Source: Acanthacorydalis orientalis (Eukaryota; Arthropoda; Insecta; Megaloptera; Corydalidae). From it: a stretch of DNA of 64,000 nt. Position numbers and translations under genes: made by a program. The notes beneath the pieces are model-generated. The model searched no databases. It saw only the letters and a program-made list of their open reading frames with translations, and was not told where the DNA came from. Shown here one piece after another: positions 36,589 through 49,163 of this stretch (position 1 is its first letter; the number at the start of each line of letters is the position of its first letter). Location: assembly GCA_034766995.1 (NCBI GenBank), contig CM068317.1:27717501-27781500 (forward strand), given 5' to 3'.

Positions 36589-38186
36589 TACTTAGAAATC
36601 ATTTATGAACCGTGAACAAACTAATAATTTACAAAAATAGAATATATTAGTTATAATAATATATTATATTCGTTATATGTATATTTAAAAATTGATTAAT
36701 TATAATTCATTCGAATGTAAAAAATATTTAATATAACTATAATTCATATTTTAATATATTCAATCAAAAATACTTCAATATTCTTTAATAAATGATTATT
36801 TGTTTACTGTTAATAATTTATAGATTTGAAAACTGGTCTTATGAAGTAAAATTAATGTTAGATTGGAGATGATCAAAATTTTATTTTAATACATTATTTT
36901 TTATTTGAATATTTATTTAAACCTTATTTTTATTCACACCAATTAGCCATTTAAATCATCAATCATTTTATATTAATTTGACTTTAAAAGTAAGTTAATA
37001 CTTTTTAATCTTATAAATGATTTTTTGCTTTTATTATATTTGTCATAATTTGATGTTTTCTTAAGACATTCAAGAAAACAATTATAAGTATGTGTATTTT
37101 ATTTATTTATTGTTAATATTTGAACGCTGTTACTAGGAAAATTGGTTTCATTATCAATAAGATATATGTAAGAGAGTTCTATGGTAGCTATATAACTTGT
37201 AATAAATTATTTTATTAAAGAAAAACAATCTTACAATAAATATCGAATAAAAAAAAACACACCAAAAGTGTATATTAACATTAGAAAGGAAAATAAATAA
37301 CAACGATAAATATTTCAAAAAATTCTCCATATTATAATAGTTTTATTGGTGTATGTTTTTAGGTATCAATAAATAATCATTTATGTCTTTTTCTAGCCAG
37401 ATAAAATAATTTTTTATTGATTTTTAGAATGTTATGACAATATTCTCGTGTAGGTTGACAATTTCTAGATATGCTTTATCGGACATAGAGAAAGAATCTG
37501 TCGTCTGAGAAACACACCCGTTTGAAATAATTTGTATCTTCTTCAATTGTACTAAGATGGCGGTAGTAAAATCTCTAAGTTCTGGATAATCATTGTATAA
37601 ATGAGTGATTTGTCATTCATATTGGGGACGAATTTGTTAATTAAGTATAAATATAATAAAGAGATAAAATTGTACTCTAAAATTTTTGAATAGAATATTA
37701 AGAAAAAAATATTTTTCCCTGTAGATCTATCTCCTTTATAATTTAAACAAGTTAAAGAAAGATGGAAATACGAAATTTAATGTTTATGAATAATTAACAG
37801 TCATTAGTAGAAGTTTGTTGAAACGTTTAGTTGGTACAAGCATGATCAATTAGGAGAAATGAAATATTCTTCAACGTGTTAAAGTAGTTACAAAATTTAA
37901 TGGTATCAGAAATAGAATACATTTTATGTTGATGTGTGAGATTGAGATTTCATATTCTGTTTAAAGCTAAATCTTACTTATTGTTTTAAGGAAACTATTT
38001 GTTTTTTTAATGTTGCATTTATTCAGTTATTTTACTCATAAAGATATTTTTATACTTATTACAAAAAAATTATAAAACTATAATAATAATAAAATTCTAT
38101 AAAAGTGTTTATTTTTTCTACAATATTATATATATATATATATTGTTACTTTGACACTCTAAGTGGCATATATAAAACGTAAAGTA
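36589..38186. other. no supported feature
   Basis: AT-rich and without recognisable coding or element ends; a 17 bp TA tract lies at 38127-38143. Confidence 0.55.
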
Positions 38187-38749
38187 TTAGGTTGGTAGGA
38201 AAATAATTGCGGTTTTTGTTATCTGACTTCTAACCATATTTTTTTCAATGAAAGTGTAATTTCATTGTAATCATGTTAATATAATTTTAAAGTGCATTTT
38301 ACGGTCTATATTTTGGTAACATAAATTTTAGTTTCATTATTAATTTAACTTTAAATTGGGCTATTGAATTAAAAATGAAAAAGAAGCAAATAAGAGAAAC
38401 ATTTTTATGAGTTCAAAACGGGTGGTAAAGTAGTAGAAACTGCTCGTTAACTAAACGATGCTTTTGATATGGGTACTCTTAACGAACGTACGATGCAATG
38501 GTTGTTTCCAAAATTTCTTGCTGGGAATGAGAACCTTGAAGATGAAGACGGTCGCGGGCGTCGTTTTTCAGTTCATAACTACTAACTGAAGGTGCTAATT
38601 GAATCAGGATCACGCACAAAAATTCGAGAGCTTGCACAAAAGTTAGGCGTTAGTCATCCAACAGTTCTGAAATAAAGATAATTATAAGCTGAGAGAAATG
38701 TTTATGAATTGGAAGATGATAAACAGCAATTATTTTTCTACCAACCTAA
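38187..38749 (+). mobile_element. mariner deletion derivative (MITE-like), copy 2
   Basis: 563 bp, TIRs TTAGGTTGGTAGGAAAATAA and its inverse ATTTTTCTACCAACCTAA, TA on both sides (38185-38186, 38750-38751). The plus strand from about 38375 keeps the degraded HTH coding segment (KKQIRE, after a break EFKTGGKVVETAR, MQWLFPKFLAGNENLEDEDG, LGVSHPTVLK). Four bases of flank before the TA (AAAG) are shared with copy 1, which may be chance or a target preference. Confidence 0.92.
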
Positions 38750-39407
38750 TATTTTTTTGCTTTTGTTCAATGTGTATTTTAAAATAGTTGAAAAATTAAA
38801 TGAAGTCTGTTTACTTTATTTGATATAAAACCTATACAAAATTTAAAATTGATTTTTTTTTCGAGTAAGAGAATTGTGTGTATTTTTTCATTATTTTTCC
38901 TATTTTATCATTATAATATTTAGATAAATAAACAGCCATTGTTCTTTACTTGCAATGATTATTTTAATAAATGTTACTTAAACAATTAATTAATGGTTAT
39001 GTCGATAGATTATAAATACAAATATACAAAAATATATACTAAATACATAAACAGTATTATTTTTCCATATATATATATTCGTTTATTATTATAAATGGAT
39101 AATGTAATCTTTATTTATGTCGAAATATTGAAACCGTTCGTATTGTATTATTCTCTTATTGTATCACCATACAAAGCACCAGTTCATAATCTCTTCAGCA
39201 TAGAAATTACGAACGCATATCGACAAAACCCAAGCTGCTTTTTGTTGCACGGCCGTTATTTCGTTACGCGCGTCGTTATGGCTATCTGCCAATAAGGGCG
39301 AAAAATATTTAAATAATATTCAGATTTACGATGAGTATTTTTGTAGGTATTTTAATCATTTAAAACGTACGGTTTCAACCGAATGCTTTTATTATATAAA
39401 TATACGA

Positions 39408-39445
<38 letters not shown>

Positions 39446-39967
39446 CAAGTGTAATAATATCTAAATTTTAGAAGAGATAATTGGATTGAAAATATAAAGA
39501 AGTATAATTTTGATAATAAAGATAATATTAATAATGTGTTTTGATTAGAATGACCATATAAATTAGATTTATTATGTAAATTAGAACAGATATACGTCTT
39601 AAAAATACAAGAGTTTGAGAATGAGTATATTATACCACGATTATTATGTAGTGTGTTCATTTGTCTTTGTGTTATGTAACATTTCAGAAAAGAAGTAAAA
39701 ACGGTAATACTGATTAATTATAGTAAAATTCCATTCATATAAATCTATATCTATCTATCTATATATATAAATCAAAATTATTTGTAAAAAACTATATAAA
39801 ACATGTTTCAAAAATAATCTTTCCGCCAGATTGTTTATAGATACACACTAACATACATATATACACAAACATGGATGTATATATATATATATAAATCCAT
39901 ACGGTAATTTATATTTTGATATACTTATTTGTTAGGTTTATTGTTTAATTCGGTTACATGTATATGT

Positions 39968-40040
39968 TTATAATTGACAAGTGGGCGAGCAAAGCGAGCC
40001 CGGGGGTTGGTGAGCGCAGCGAATAGCGGAAGAAGCCCCT
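39968..40040. other. GC-rich block with GCGAGC direct repeats
   Basis: About 70 bp, GTGGGCGAGCAAAGCGAGCC, then CGGGGGTTGGTGAGCGCAGC and GAATAGCGG, ending in CCCCTT right before a (TA)n tract. The repeated AGCGA/GCGAGC words can form a short hairpin (GGGC...GCCC). Upstream at 39757 a TCTATATATATAAATC motif recalls the TC start of some insect Helitrons, and GC-rich hairpins are known near Helitron 3' ends. A CTRR end is not seen, so the Helitron idea is only a guess. Confidence 0.35.

Positions 40041-40042
<2 letters not shown>

Positions 40043-40083
<41 letters not shown>
40043..40083. repeat. (TA)n microsatellite
   Basis: About 20 TA units directly following the GC-rich block. Confidence 0.95.
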
Positions 40084-40087
<4 letters not shown>

Positions 40088-40264
40088 CTATGTTCTTCTA
40101 TCTTTATGCGAAAAATTATAATGAAATAAGTACCACTTAGAAAAAGGAAGAGATACAACTTACTCAAGAATTCCTAATTTTCGTTTAATTACAGTTTGTT
40201 ATTCTAAGGGTGTCGTAAGGACAGAGAATTTATGTTTGTTATTCGAGTTTGTCTCTATGTATAA

Positions 40265-40293
40265 CCACACATTACACACACACATACACACAT

Positions 40294-40325
<32 letters not shown>
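40265..40325. repeat. (CA)n(TA)n compound microsatellite
   Basis: CA/CATA block then about 14 TA units, ending 37 bp before the mauritiana-like mariner. Confidence 0.95.
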
Positions 40326-40326
<1 letters not shown>

Positions 40327-40361
40327 ATGCATTTATAAATATGTATATGAACATGAATGTA

Positions 40362-41600
40362 TTAGGAGGTTGCATTGAAAGCCGCTGTTTTTTTGTGATT
40401 TTTGGGCACTTATGTCAATAAAAAAAACTATGACTTTCTCACTTTTCTGCCAGAAATTGAATTTCGCGACAAAAAAATGGTCTGTCTTTTAACCCAATCT
40501 ATACAGTAATCCAATTTTCGACTTCTTCGTAGTTATGGAAATGTGTATCTTTCAAAGCGTATTACATTGATCGGAACAGATGGCAGTGGCTTGGATCCAG
40601 GTCCGGAGAATACTCTGGGTGCAGGAGAACCTCCCATTCGAGCGCAATCAGTGTTTATTTTACGGCTATAGCAACGTGGGGCCGAGAATTGTCATGGAGA
40701 ACAATTACTTTTCGGCGATTTGATGTAATTGATGGTTGTTTTTGCATCAAATTATCATTCAAACCCTCCAGTTGTTGTCGATAACGTTCGATAGTGATTG
40801 TTTTATTCGGTTCCAACAGCTCATAATACACGACAACCTCCATATCCCACCAAATGAAGAGCAAAGTTTTATGACAGTGGATGTTTTGCTTTGGTGTCGA
40901 CATAGAGGATTGGCCAGGATCAACCCATGATTTCTTGCGTTTCGGGTTGCTGAAATAGATCCATTTTTCTTCGCCGGTTACGATACACTATAAAAACTCT
41001 TCTTTTTATGCCTTTCAAAGAAACAAATCGAAATGTTTAAACGATTAGTAATAGCATTTCGGTCAATTCATTTAGCAGCCATCTTCCTTCTTTCTGAATC
41101 TTTTCTGTGACTTGTAAACGTTGCGAAATGGTTGATTTATCGATTTAAAGCTGTTGAGCTAATTCTTTGAGTGTTTGAGCAGGGTTTTCTTCCAACAGAT
41201 ATTGCAGTTGTTCATTTTCGAACCTTTTCGATTAACCTGGCCGTTGTTTGTCGTGAACGTCACAATTAGCACTTTTGAATCGTCGAAATAAATCGCTACA
41301 TACTGTTGCAGATAGAGCAGATTCACTATAAGTTTTCGCAAGCAATCGATGTGAGCTTCAGCTGCACTTTTTTCAAATCAAAGTAGAGTAGAAGTACACA
41401 TTGGAAAAACAACTTATCACGTTTCATTTCAATTCGGTTATAGAAAAACACTTGTGTAAACAAAGGATAGCATCTAATGACTGAATTGTAATGGGAAATG
41501 TTCATACTTTAAAATAACATACGAAACATCTATCAGTCCCCACAGCATACGTACCTAGAGCCATATACACGTGAACAGTGTCTTCAATGCAACCTCCTAT
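40362..41600 (-). mobile_element. mauritiana-like mariner, full length, inactive
   Basis: 1239 bp between TIRs TTAGGAGGTTGCATTGAAAG (left) and the inverse TTCAATGCAACCTCCTAT (right), with TA at both junctions (40360-40361, 41601-41602). The length is close to the ~1.3 kb of intact mariners. The minus strand covers the whole transposase with several stops and frameshifts. The right end runs straight into a (TA)n tract. Confidence 0.9.
40480..41385 (-). pseudogene. mauritiana-like mariner transposase
   Basis: The translated pieces follow the Mos1 order: an N-terminal HTH region near 41050-41350, TGEEKWIYFSNPKRKKSWVD near 40930-40985, LLFIWWDMEVVVYYELLEP, YRQQLEGLN, KVIVLHDNSRPHVA (second Asp kept), then [20 protein letters not shown] and THFHNYEEVENWI. 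In the first catalytic motif Asp is Glu (TGEEKW for TGDEKW). At the third, the expected Asp is His (PSHCHLF for PSDYHLF). With two of the three catalytic positions changed and several stops, the copy cannot be active. Confidence 0.85.
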
Positions 41601-41619
41601 TATATATATATATATATAT
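41601..41619. repeat. (TA)n between mariner and hAT element
   Basis: Nine TA units starting at the mariner target site. Confidence 0.9.
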
Positions 41620-41629
41620 TTTAAAGTAA

Positions 41630-42146
41630 CAGTGGCGCATCTAGGGGGAAAGGGACACTGGCACCACCCAAAGGAAAATGAAAAAAACACTAGAAACCAA
41701 AACAAAATTATCAATTCAAGTTGTGGTATAAAAAAATTGAAAAACCGTTGCAATAGCTCTACAAAAATACCATTAATGTAGTTTTGAAGTGTGACAAAAT
41801 GATACATCCTAACATCAATAACTTATTAAAAATATTTGTAACGCTTCCGATAACAGCATGTGCGTCAATGAATGGCCAATTTCTAAATTTCTACCTTCCG
41901 TTCTTTAATAACCTATTTAAGATATCTACTATGACACAATCACGATTGAACGGACAGGTTTTTCTATATATACACAGAGAGATTAATGTAACCACGACTG
42001 AAATAATTCAAGATCTTTCTAAAAAGAAAATAAAACTGAATTTTGTTCGTTAAATAAATTTTTATACTCACCTAATGAATTTTATTGAATTCACATTATC
42101 CCTTTAACTCGGCTCCCCGCAAGAGCAAATCCTGAGTGTGCCACTG
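41630..42146 (+). mobile_element. hAT element, deletion derivative
   Basis: 517 bp between CAGTGGCGCATCTAGGGGGA and, inverted at the right end, CAGTGGCACACTCAGGATTT. The 8 bp on each side, TAAAGTAA and ATAAGTAA, match at six positions, as an aged hAT target duplication would. The plus strand keeps only the C-terminus of the transposase. It lies 30 bp from the mariner at 40362-41600. Confidence 0.85.
41784..42053 (+). pseudogene. hAT transposase C-terminal dimerisation region
   Basis: The open stretch contains HPNINNLLKIFVTLPITACA, then a region ending RLNGQVFLYIHREINVTTTE and IIQDLSKKK. This matches the hAT dimerisation domain of the TTF-type/ZMYM-like group (YPN...LL.I..TLPVT.C, RLNGLALM.IHR.I). 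The catalytic RNase H-like part is deleted. Any function is lost. Confidence 0.8.
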
Positions 42147-43978
42147 ATAAGTAATATATTTCTATATATACACACATGACGTGAAAGAAATAATGTGCAT
42201 TTATGTATTGATAATATTTTTCTAAAGTCTCTTTATGGAGTTTGTGTATCGTGAAATTGAAAAAAGTACTTCTTAGAACGTTACATATTTTTCGGTCACA
42301 ATGAAATAATATTTATAAAACGTCACAAGTTTCTAAAAAGCTTCTGTAGGTTTAGCGAAAAAGAAATGCAATTGTTCGAATAAAAACTGCATTGTAGTAC
42401 GAGACTCCAACTTAAAATTTAATCAAAAAGAGGTCAATAACATCACAAGTATCCACTTTCGAAAGTAAACATTCTACTTGAATAGAAGTCGAATGTACGA
42501 TAAAGAATAACACAACAGCAAAAAAGCATCTAGTCAAATCACTGATCTTGTACGGAGATGCTAAAAAGAGGAATGATGGCAACGTCCTTGCGATGGCGAC
42601 ATTAGTTTCCCACGGGAAACCCGTTTGGAAGTTGTGCTAACAAGAATATCGCAATGATAACACAACCCTTGGTAATATCCTTCTCATATACACATTCTTG
42701 TAAACACACACACACACATGTTTGAGCGTGAACGAACGCGTAACGTATCTTTTCCGTATGTGCTTGACAAACGTTTGAGTTCTTGTAATTTTCATATTCT
42801 GAGAAACGCTTAACATTTTTCTATTCGAAAAAAGATTGAAATCGTCTTTATTATTTTTTTGATTGACATTCATTTTGTTATTTATGTTTAACGAACTATT
42901 GAAGAAAATGAAAGTTATTTATAATATAAATTATTATTTTATGAAAATTTATATTTAGATGTTTACAATAAATTATATACTTTTAATGAACTTGAATATA
43001 AAACTTTTCATCAAAGTAATAATATTTGATAATAAAACTTTTGTTTATGAGTCTTGCATAAAACTTATCCTTGTATAACAGTTGAACGATGTTAATAAAT
43101 TTGATTGATCTTTAGTAAATTTATAATTAATGGCTCATAAATTGAAAAAAATTTAACTTAGGTTGATGTTTAATAAATTTTACTTGTTGGTTTTATTTGT
43201 GTTACTTATGTTATGTTCAATGGATGGAATTGAAACTTTTAATTTTTCTATTAATACATGGTTATATTTTATTTATTTTTTCCAATTTATTACTTTTTTG
43301 TCTTTATTTGAAATATTTTTTAATTAATATCTTAATTTCTGTAACTTAATTATATGTTCTCTATATAAATTTTGATTTAAGTATGTTTACTTCTTGCTTC
43401 CTTGTTTCCCTTTTTTTGTGTTTGTATTTATATATTTACTAAATATTGTTTTTTTTTTCTTCTCTGAAAACTATGAATTTTATAACAATTAGTCAATATA
43501 TATTGTATTTTGACAATTTTTTAGTTGATTTATATATTAAATTATTGAACTCCTTTTTACTCATATTATTATTTTCATCATAATAATTATAAAACCATTA
43601 AGCCACTTATTAAATAAAGCGGTTGTTTCTTTTTATGGAGAACAAACTTTTTGATATCATTTATTTCATTTTATTCTTTTAGATTGTTCATCTTTGTTAA
43701 AAATTTGTTTTGTATTTATTATGATTTATCATACACTTAATTTTATATGTTTATCAATTTCTGACAGTTGAAAGGATATTCGTTATAAAATGTATAAATT
43801 TCATTTCTACTTTGTTTAAATATTTACAAAGAGCTTAAAGATTTTTTGACAATTAATTAGAATATTATATTATTTTGACTGCACAGTCATATTTTCAAAG
43901 GATAATAAAATAATTAATAATACATAATTCTGTGAATACTCTTTATAAACAAAATACTGTAAAAGTTCAATAGATAGA

Positions 43979-44034
<56 letters not shown>

Positions 44035-44147
44035 CATTATATATATAATTTTTTTTAAATGTAATCACATAAATTTAGACTAAAAAACATCATTAACTTG
44101 TAAAATTTCAATTTAAAATATCTGTTAACTATAAAATTATGATAATA
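42147..44147. other. no supported gene
   Basis: AT-rich; a mixed-composition stretch at 42540-42680 includes TTTCCCACGGGAAACCCG, a short inverted repeat. A (TA)n array lies at 43979-44047. Confidence 0.5.
43979..44047. repeat. (TA)n microsatellite
   Basis: About 24 TA units then a TATACATTATATATA tail. Confidence 0.95.
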
Positions 44148-44713
44148 TTAAATTGGTAGAAAAATAATTGCGGTTTATAATCTTCAAATTCATATATATT
44201 CTTGTCTTTTTTGATTTTTCTAGTTATTTTATGTAGTCCAGATTTGTTGGATGATTCACTTTTGTGGAATCACACGAATGGTTGTACGTGGTTCTGATTT
44301 TACTATCGTATTCAGTTGGTCGTTATGAACTGAAGAAGGACACCTGAAAACTTCTTCATTTTCAAGGCCCTCGTTAACAGCATGGACTTTTTGGAACCAC
44401 CATTACATCGTACGTTTCTTTACAATACCCACATCAAAAGCATCGTTAAGTTTACGAGCAGTTTTTGTTGCTTTACCACTCATTTTGAACTCATACAAAA
44501 AATGCTCTTATTTTCTTCTTTTCCATCTTTAATTCAATAGGCCAATTAAAATCAAAGTGCGTAATAAAGGAAAATTCGATATTACCAAAATATAGACCGG
44601 AAAATGAACTTTAAAATGATATTAACATTAACACGATGAAATTACACTATCATTGAAAAAAATAAGGTTAGAATTCAGAAAATAAAAACCGAAATTATTT
44701 GCCTACCAACCAA
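44148..44713 (-). mobile_element. mariner deletion derivative (MITE-like), copy 3
   Basis: 566 bp, left end TTAAATTGGTAGAAAAATAA, right end (inverse) near GCCTACCAACCAA. TA precedes the left end; the right end is damaged (TAA changed). The HTH coding remnant runs on the minus strand with the start ATG near 44524 (MEKKKIRAFF, then EFKMSGKATKTARKLN) and WWFQKVHAVNEGLENEE-like sequence. Orientation is opposite to copies 2, 4 and 5. Confidence 0.88.
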
Positions 44714-45439
44714 CACACTACAGTTCTGACACCGTGGCAAAATTCACTTTCATATATGAATATTTTTCTCATTTCAAAAATCATAAAAATGTTTTCTGAC
44801 TAAAAATGTTCAATTAATTATTATTACTCTTCTTGTTGATATTAATCATCTTTTTACAATATAATTATTGAAATAAACGAGAAAGGAAATATAAATAACT
44901 ATCTTGATGTATTTGTATGTTGTTAAATTTTAAAAATCAATTTATTATCAAGAAACATTTAGTTAACCCATACATTATGCTGTCCAAAGAAATAATGACA
45001 GGAAAGATTATTCAATTCTACAGATATAGTTTATGATATGGATTTTTAATTCAATAAATTAAATTTTAAAAATTATAATAAAAAAATAATTATTTTATAA
45101 CATAAAATAGATGTTATAATTATCTTGTATTAAACATAATTGATGGATTTAAGATACTCTCATCGGAACTGGAACATTAATATTTATTTATAGAATATTG
45201 AATTTTTCAGCTATATATTTTATTATTTTTCTATCATTTCTAAAAATGATAATATGATTGATACGATTTTAATTTCTACAAGGTATCAATGGTTATACAA
45301 CCTTTTTAAAATTTAATTCTATAATATTTTGTGAAAGATATTAATATTTCTAAAATAATAAAATATTGTCTGCTTTTACATTGAAAAAAAGGATTCATAT
45401 CTAAGGATTTAATGATTATTTATATAGATTAGAGTTCTA

Positions 45440-45986
45440 TTAGGTTGGTAGGAAAATAATTGCAGTTTTTGTTTCTTGAAATCTAACCTAATTTTTTTTC
45501 AATGTCATTTGATCGTATTTATATTAATATTATTTTAAAGTGGATTTTTCGGTCTGTATTTTGGTGACGTCTACTTTGGTTTTATTTTTAATTGTACTTT
45601 AAATTGGGCTATTGAATTAAAGATGGAAAAGAAGCAAATAAGAGCATTTTTTTGAATTGATAATACAGCTAAAACTGCTTGTAAACTAAACGATAATTTT
45701 GGTGTGGGTACTGTTAAGGAAATTGCGCTATAATGGTGGTTCTAAAAAATTCGTCTTGAAGATGAAGAAGGTCGCGAGCGTCCTTCTTCAGTTTATAATG
45801 ACCAACTGAACTATTTGATTCAACTAACTGCGTTACTTGAATCAAAACCACACTCAACAATCAGAAAGCTTGCACAAATGTAGGCGTTAGTCATTCAACA
45901 GTTCTGGATCACTTAAAACTACTTAAATTAAGAAATTTATATAAATTTCAAGGTCATAAACCACAATTATTTTTCTACCAGTCTTA
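45440..45986 (+). mobile_element. mariner deletion derivative (MITE-like), copy 4
   Basis: 547 bp, TIRs TTAGGTTGGTAGGAAAATAA and an inverse end reading ATTTTTCTACCAGTCTTA, TA on both sides (45438-45439, 45987-45988). It keeps the HTH remnant from the ATG near 45623 (MEKKQIRAFF, TACKLND, GVGTVKE, then RLEDEEGRERPSSVYND). Only 727 bp from copy 3, in the opposite orientation. Confidence 0.9.
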
Positions 45987-46746
45987 TAATATATTAAATT
46001 TTTATCTATGATAGTATGAAATTAAAATTCTACGATATAATATTAATATTTATTATATTAGTATTGTAACTGCAATAAATTCAAGAATCATTTGATAATA
46101 TAAAGTACACCACAATTGTTTGCAGTTATAAACAAATTAATTTAACAAATTTGATATTATCTTATTTGAATATATCTTTACAAATATAAATCGTTTCAAA
46201 CGTATTGAATCAATATTTATAAATAAAAAACATGAAACTGTTTAACCTTAGCTTCTCTGCTCGCAATGAGAAGTTCAATAATGGACATTAGAATTTTTTT
46301 TAAACAGTAAAAGTAAAGATTGAAACTAAATTTGATTAAAAAATATATTTATACAATAAAATATTATTGTATAATGTTTGATGATAATATTTTCATGAAA
46401 ATCGACGAGTTGAAAATCAGTAGTGTGATTTGTTTTTTATGACAGTGCACAAAAGGTCGCATGGAAGATGTTATTTTAAAGTTTATAGGAATCTGATTAT
46501 TCATGAATAAAGAGAACGCGTGAGTTGAATATTGTTGGTGGATTTATCAATGTCTGCTCGGAAATTCGCGTTTTTATTAAAACATACTTTTTTTTTAAAG
46601 AAACTAGATTTTATTTTAATTTCGTTCTAGACTATAAGATTTTTTTAATAGAATTCAAATCAGTGAAAATAAAAAAATATATTTATTATTCTATTTTCAA
46701 AAGTTTAAAACATGTATAAGCTGTTTTTTCTTTTCTGTATATATGA

Positions 46747-46754
<8 letters not shown>

Positions 46755-46798
<44 letters not shown>
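46755..46798. repeat. (TA)n microsatellite
   Basis: About 22 TA units. Confidence 0.95.
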
Positions 46799-46801
<3 letters not shown>

Positions 46802-47767
46802 TGTGTGTATTTACATGCGTACAGACACATGTAATAAATAACACCAGACATCATCAAATTGCTTCACATTTAGGACGAACCATAGGTACTCGTAATCGGG
46901 TTTAATGATGTAGATGGGTTTTCCCGAAGCGGAAACATTAGTTCCGCATTGTTTTACTAGAATTCCGAACCACAACCGTATTAAATTTTCTTCGTAGAAA
47001 AATCAGCTGAGTAGCAGTTTTGAACCTATCAGATCAGATTTTGTTGGCTATTTTTAGTTTAGATCGTTATATATATATATATATTCATTCAACTTTATTT
47101 GATTTTTATATTTTTTTTAAATGTTAACACTAAATATGAATTTGCATAGTTATATAAGTGTACTGACATACATTTTGTTCCTCAAAATGAAATTTTCCCG
47201 AGTTTCCATAAAAAGAGAAAATATTATACAAAAAATAAAATAATTATATTATTTTAATATTTCTATTAAATTAAACTTTAAATTTGTCCATATATTTTCA
47301 AAACTTAGACCGTTTTCTGAATTGGGAAGTTTTAGTTCTTTTCTTGAAAAAAAAATAAATTTACACCTAAGTTTATCCTGTGAAAAAGGTTATAGTTTTG
47401 TATAAAAACTCAACTCTAAAAAAAAACCTATTTATTTTTTTATAAGACTGTAAAATGGTAAAATTATGTTGTTTTTCATGAAATGTAAAGGTGAAATTGA
47501 TGACGTCAAATTTATCAGTCTGTCAATCGCTTTTGTCGACAGAACTTATCAATTCAGCTCGAGGTCACATCCGTCAAAGAGCTTACCATTAAAAGTCCCA
47601 ATTCTAGCTTGTTAAAAGAACATTTCTCTTTGTTATATTCTCACTTTTCGAACGGCTCCTTTCATTACGAAATATTTTTCTTACCCCCTAAATCTTCATT
47701 TTCAATTAGTCGTACGAAACAAACGTTATTCGTTATACAAACGAATAAGCGCTGAACCACATACACA

Positions 47768-47771
<4 letters not shown>

Positions 47772-47830
<59 letters not shown>

Positions 47831-47887
47831 AAGATATACGAGTAAGTTGTGAAAATATAAATACAAGAATATATGTCTATATATATA

Positions 47888-47930
<43 letters not shown>

Positions 47931-48029
47931 TCGTATGTATATATGTATATATATGTCCATATATATATATATATACATATATACATATATATATACATAT
48001 ATATATATAGATATATATATATATATATA

Positions 48030-48080
<51 letters not shown>
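47772..48080. repeat. largest compound (TA)n array of the window
   Basis: Roughly 310 bp with several long TA runs separated by short breaks (TTTATAAAGATATACGAG, ACTCGTATGTATATATG, TGTCCATATA, AGACATA). The breaks contain a near-inverted pair ATACGAGTA / ACTCGTAT. A 143-residue Tyr/Ile open frame across it is an artefact of the repeat. Confidence 0.95.
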
Positions 48081-48084
<4 letters not shown>

Positions 48085-48834
48085 TTTATAATTCAAATGA
48101 ATAAAATCAGTTTAACTTTGGATTTACACAGGTAAAGACATATGGTGTCTATCGTGTTTCTTATTGATGATAAGGAAAGTTTATAATAAATTATAAATCT
48201 ATAAACACATACTGTTAAACAAGACTAACATCATCAGTTTCTGGGAAAAGACACAATTAGGTTCAAATTGCAGAGTTTAGAATTACATAGGTCAAATTAT
48301 CGCTTAAACCGAAAGATAGATAACAGACCTTTTATAAATTTATTGTAAGTTTTGTTTATTTGGAAAAAAGGTGCTTTTATTTTAGTCAACATTACATGCA
48401 TCGCCTGTTTGTTTTTTGGAATTCATATGTATTTTCGTCCATATCAAATATAATTAAAATGTTTAATATTCTATTATCGATCTCAAATATTATTAAAACG
48501 ATCAATAGTTATTAATTTGTAAATGTAAATTTGATAATACCACTAAAACTTGTATTTTTTTTCTCTTTCAGGTAAATAATTACAACACTTAAGAGTACAA
48601 ATTCCAGTTATGATTATGTAAGTCAATAAATGCTTTATTTTAATCCTTTCTGTTTATGGATATGTTATTTGAATTTGTTATATTGCATCTGATTTTTTTA
48701 CTGATATACAATAACAACTTCTTTTTTCTTACTACATAAATATTTTTGGGAATGAAATATTTTCCTGATGAAAAATTACGGTTTACTTCCTTATAAATCA
48801 AATTTGAACTGATATTTCTTTACAACATACTCTG

Positions 48835-48866
<32 letters not shown>
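48835..48866. repeat. (TA)n abutting a transposon end
   Basis: About 15 TA units running into the Tc1/mariner-type fragment at 48867. Confidence 0.95.
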
Positions 48867-48869
<3 letters not shown>

Positions 48870-49160
48870 GGCTGATTGAATTTAGGCTTCCTCATGAAAG
48901 AGTTAAAAAACGCAAACATTTAAAAAAAAAATATGGTATTTTTAATTTATTATTTTAGTTCAATTTAATACAATTATGTATGAAAGATTATATTGTTCAA
49001 GTAGCCGCCTCGGTTCCTGTGGCATGACAGTGCGCTTGTAATTTTCGATTATACTGCGGTATAACTAAGGCTCTTTATCGGCTATTTTCCGTCGTATTTC
49101 CTGTTTCAGCTCTGCAATAGTGTTCGGTTTGTACTTGTAGACTCTATTCTTGAAATAATA
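48867..49160 (-). mobile_element. Tc1/mariner-superfamily transposase 3' end
   Basis: The minus strand (about 49160-48985) reads NRVYKYKPNTIAELKQEIRR, then a break and IIENYKRTVMPQEPRRLLEQ. The first part is the typical post-catalytic stretch of IS630/Tc1/mariner-type transposases (VY..KP.TI.ELK..IR). A non-coding tail (AAGGCTGATTGAATTTAGGC) reaches the left (TA)n. (TA)n arrays border both sides (48835-48866, 49164-49258). The catalytic domain is absent and the family below superfamily level is unclear. Confidence 0.65.
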
Positions 49161-49163
49161 ATA

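Larger units (their letters stand above)
38750..40361. other. no supported gene
   Basis: Includes (TA)n tracts at 39409-39441, 39877-39893 and 40043-40083, a GC-rich block at 39968-40040 (listed) and a short CG-containing stretch at 39210-39300. A 66-residue plus-strand frame at 39095-39295 is not recognised. Confidence 0.5.
45987..48866. other. AT-rich sequence, no gene seen
   Basis: 46850-47060 and 47490-47760 have more balanced composition but no recognisable coding. A perfect TGACGTCA palindrome (CRE-like) occurs at 47501-47508. (TA)n arrays are listed separately. Confidence 0.5.

Noticed and set aside
47501..47508. TGACGTCA palindrome as a CRE enhancer site
   Set aside because: An isolated 8 bp match with no promoter nearby is weak evidence.
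47665..48096. 143-residue minus-strand open frame of Tyr and Ile
   Set aside because: It is the translation of a (TA)n array; the same holds for the other Tyr/Ile-rich frames (for example 18095-18361, 25808-26023, 57355-57657).
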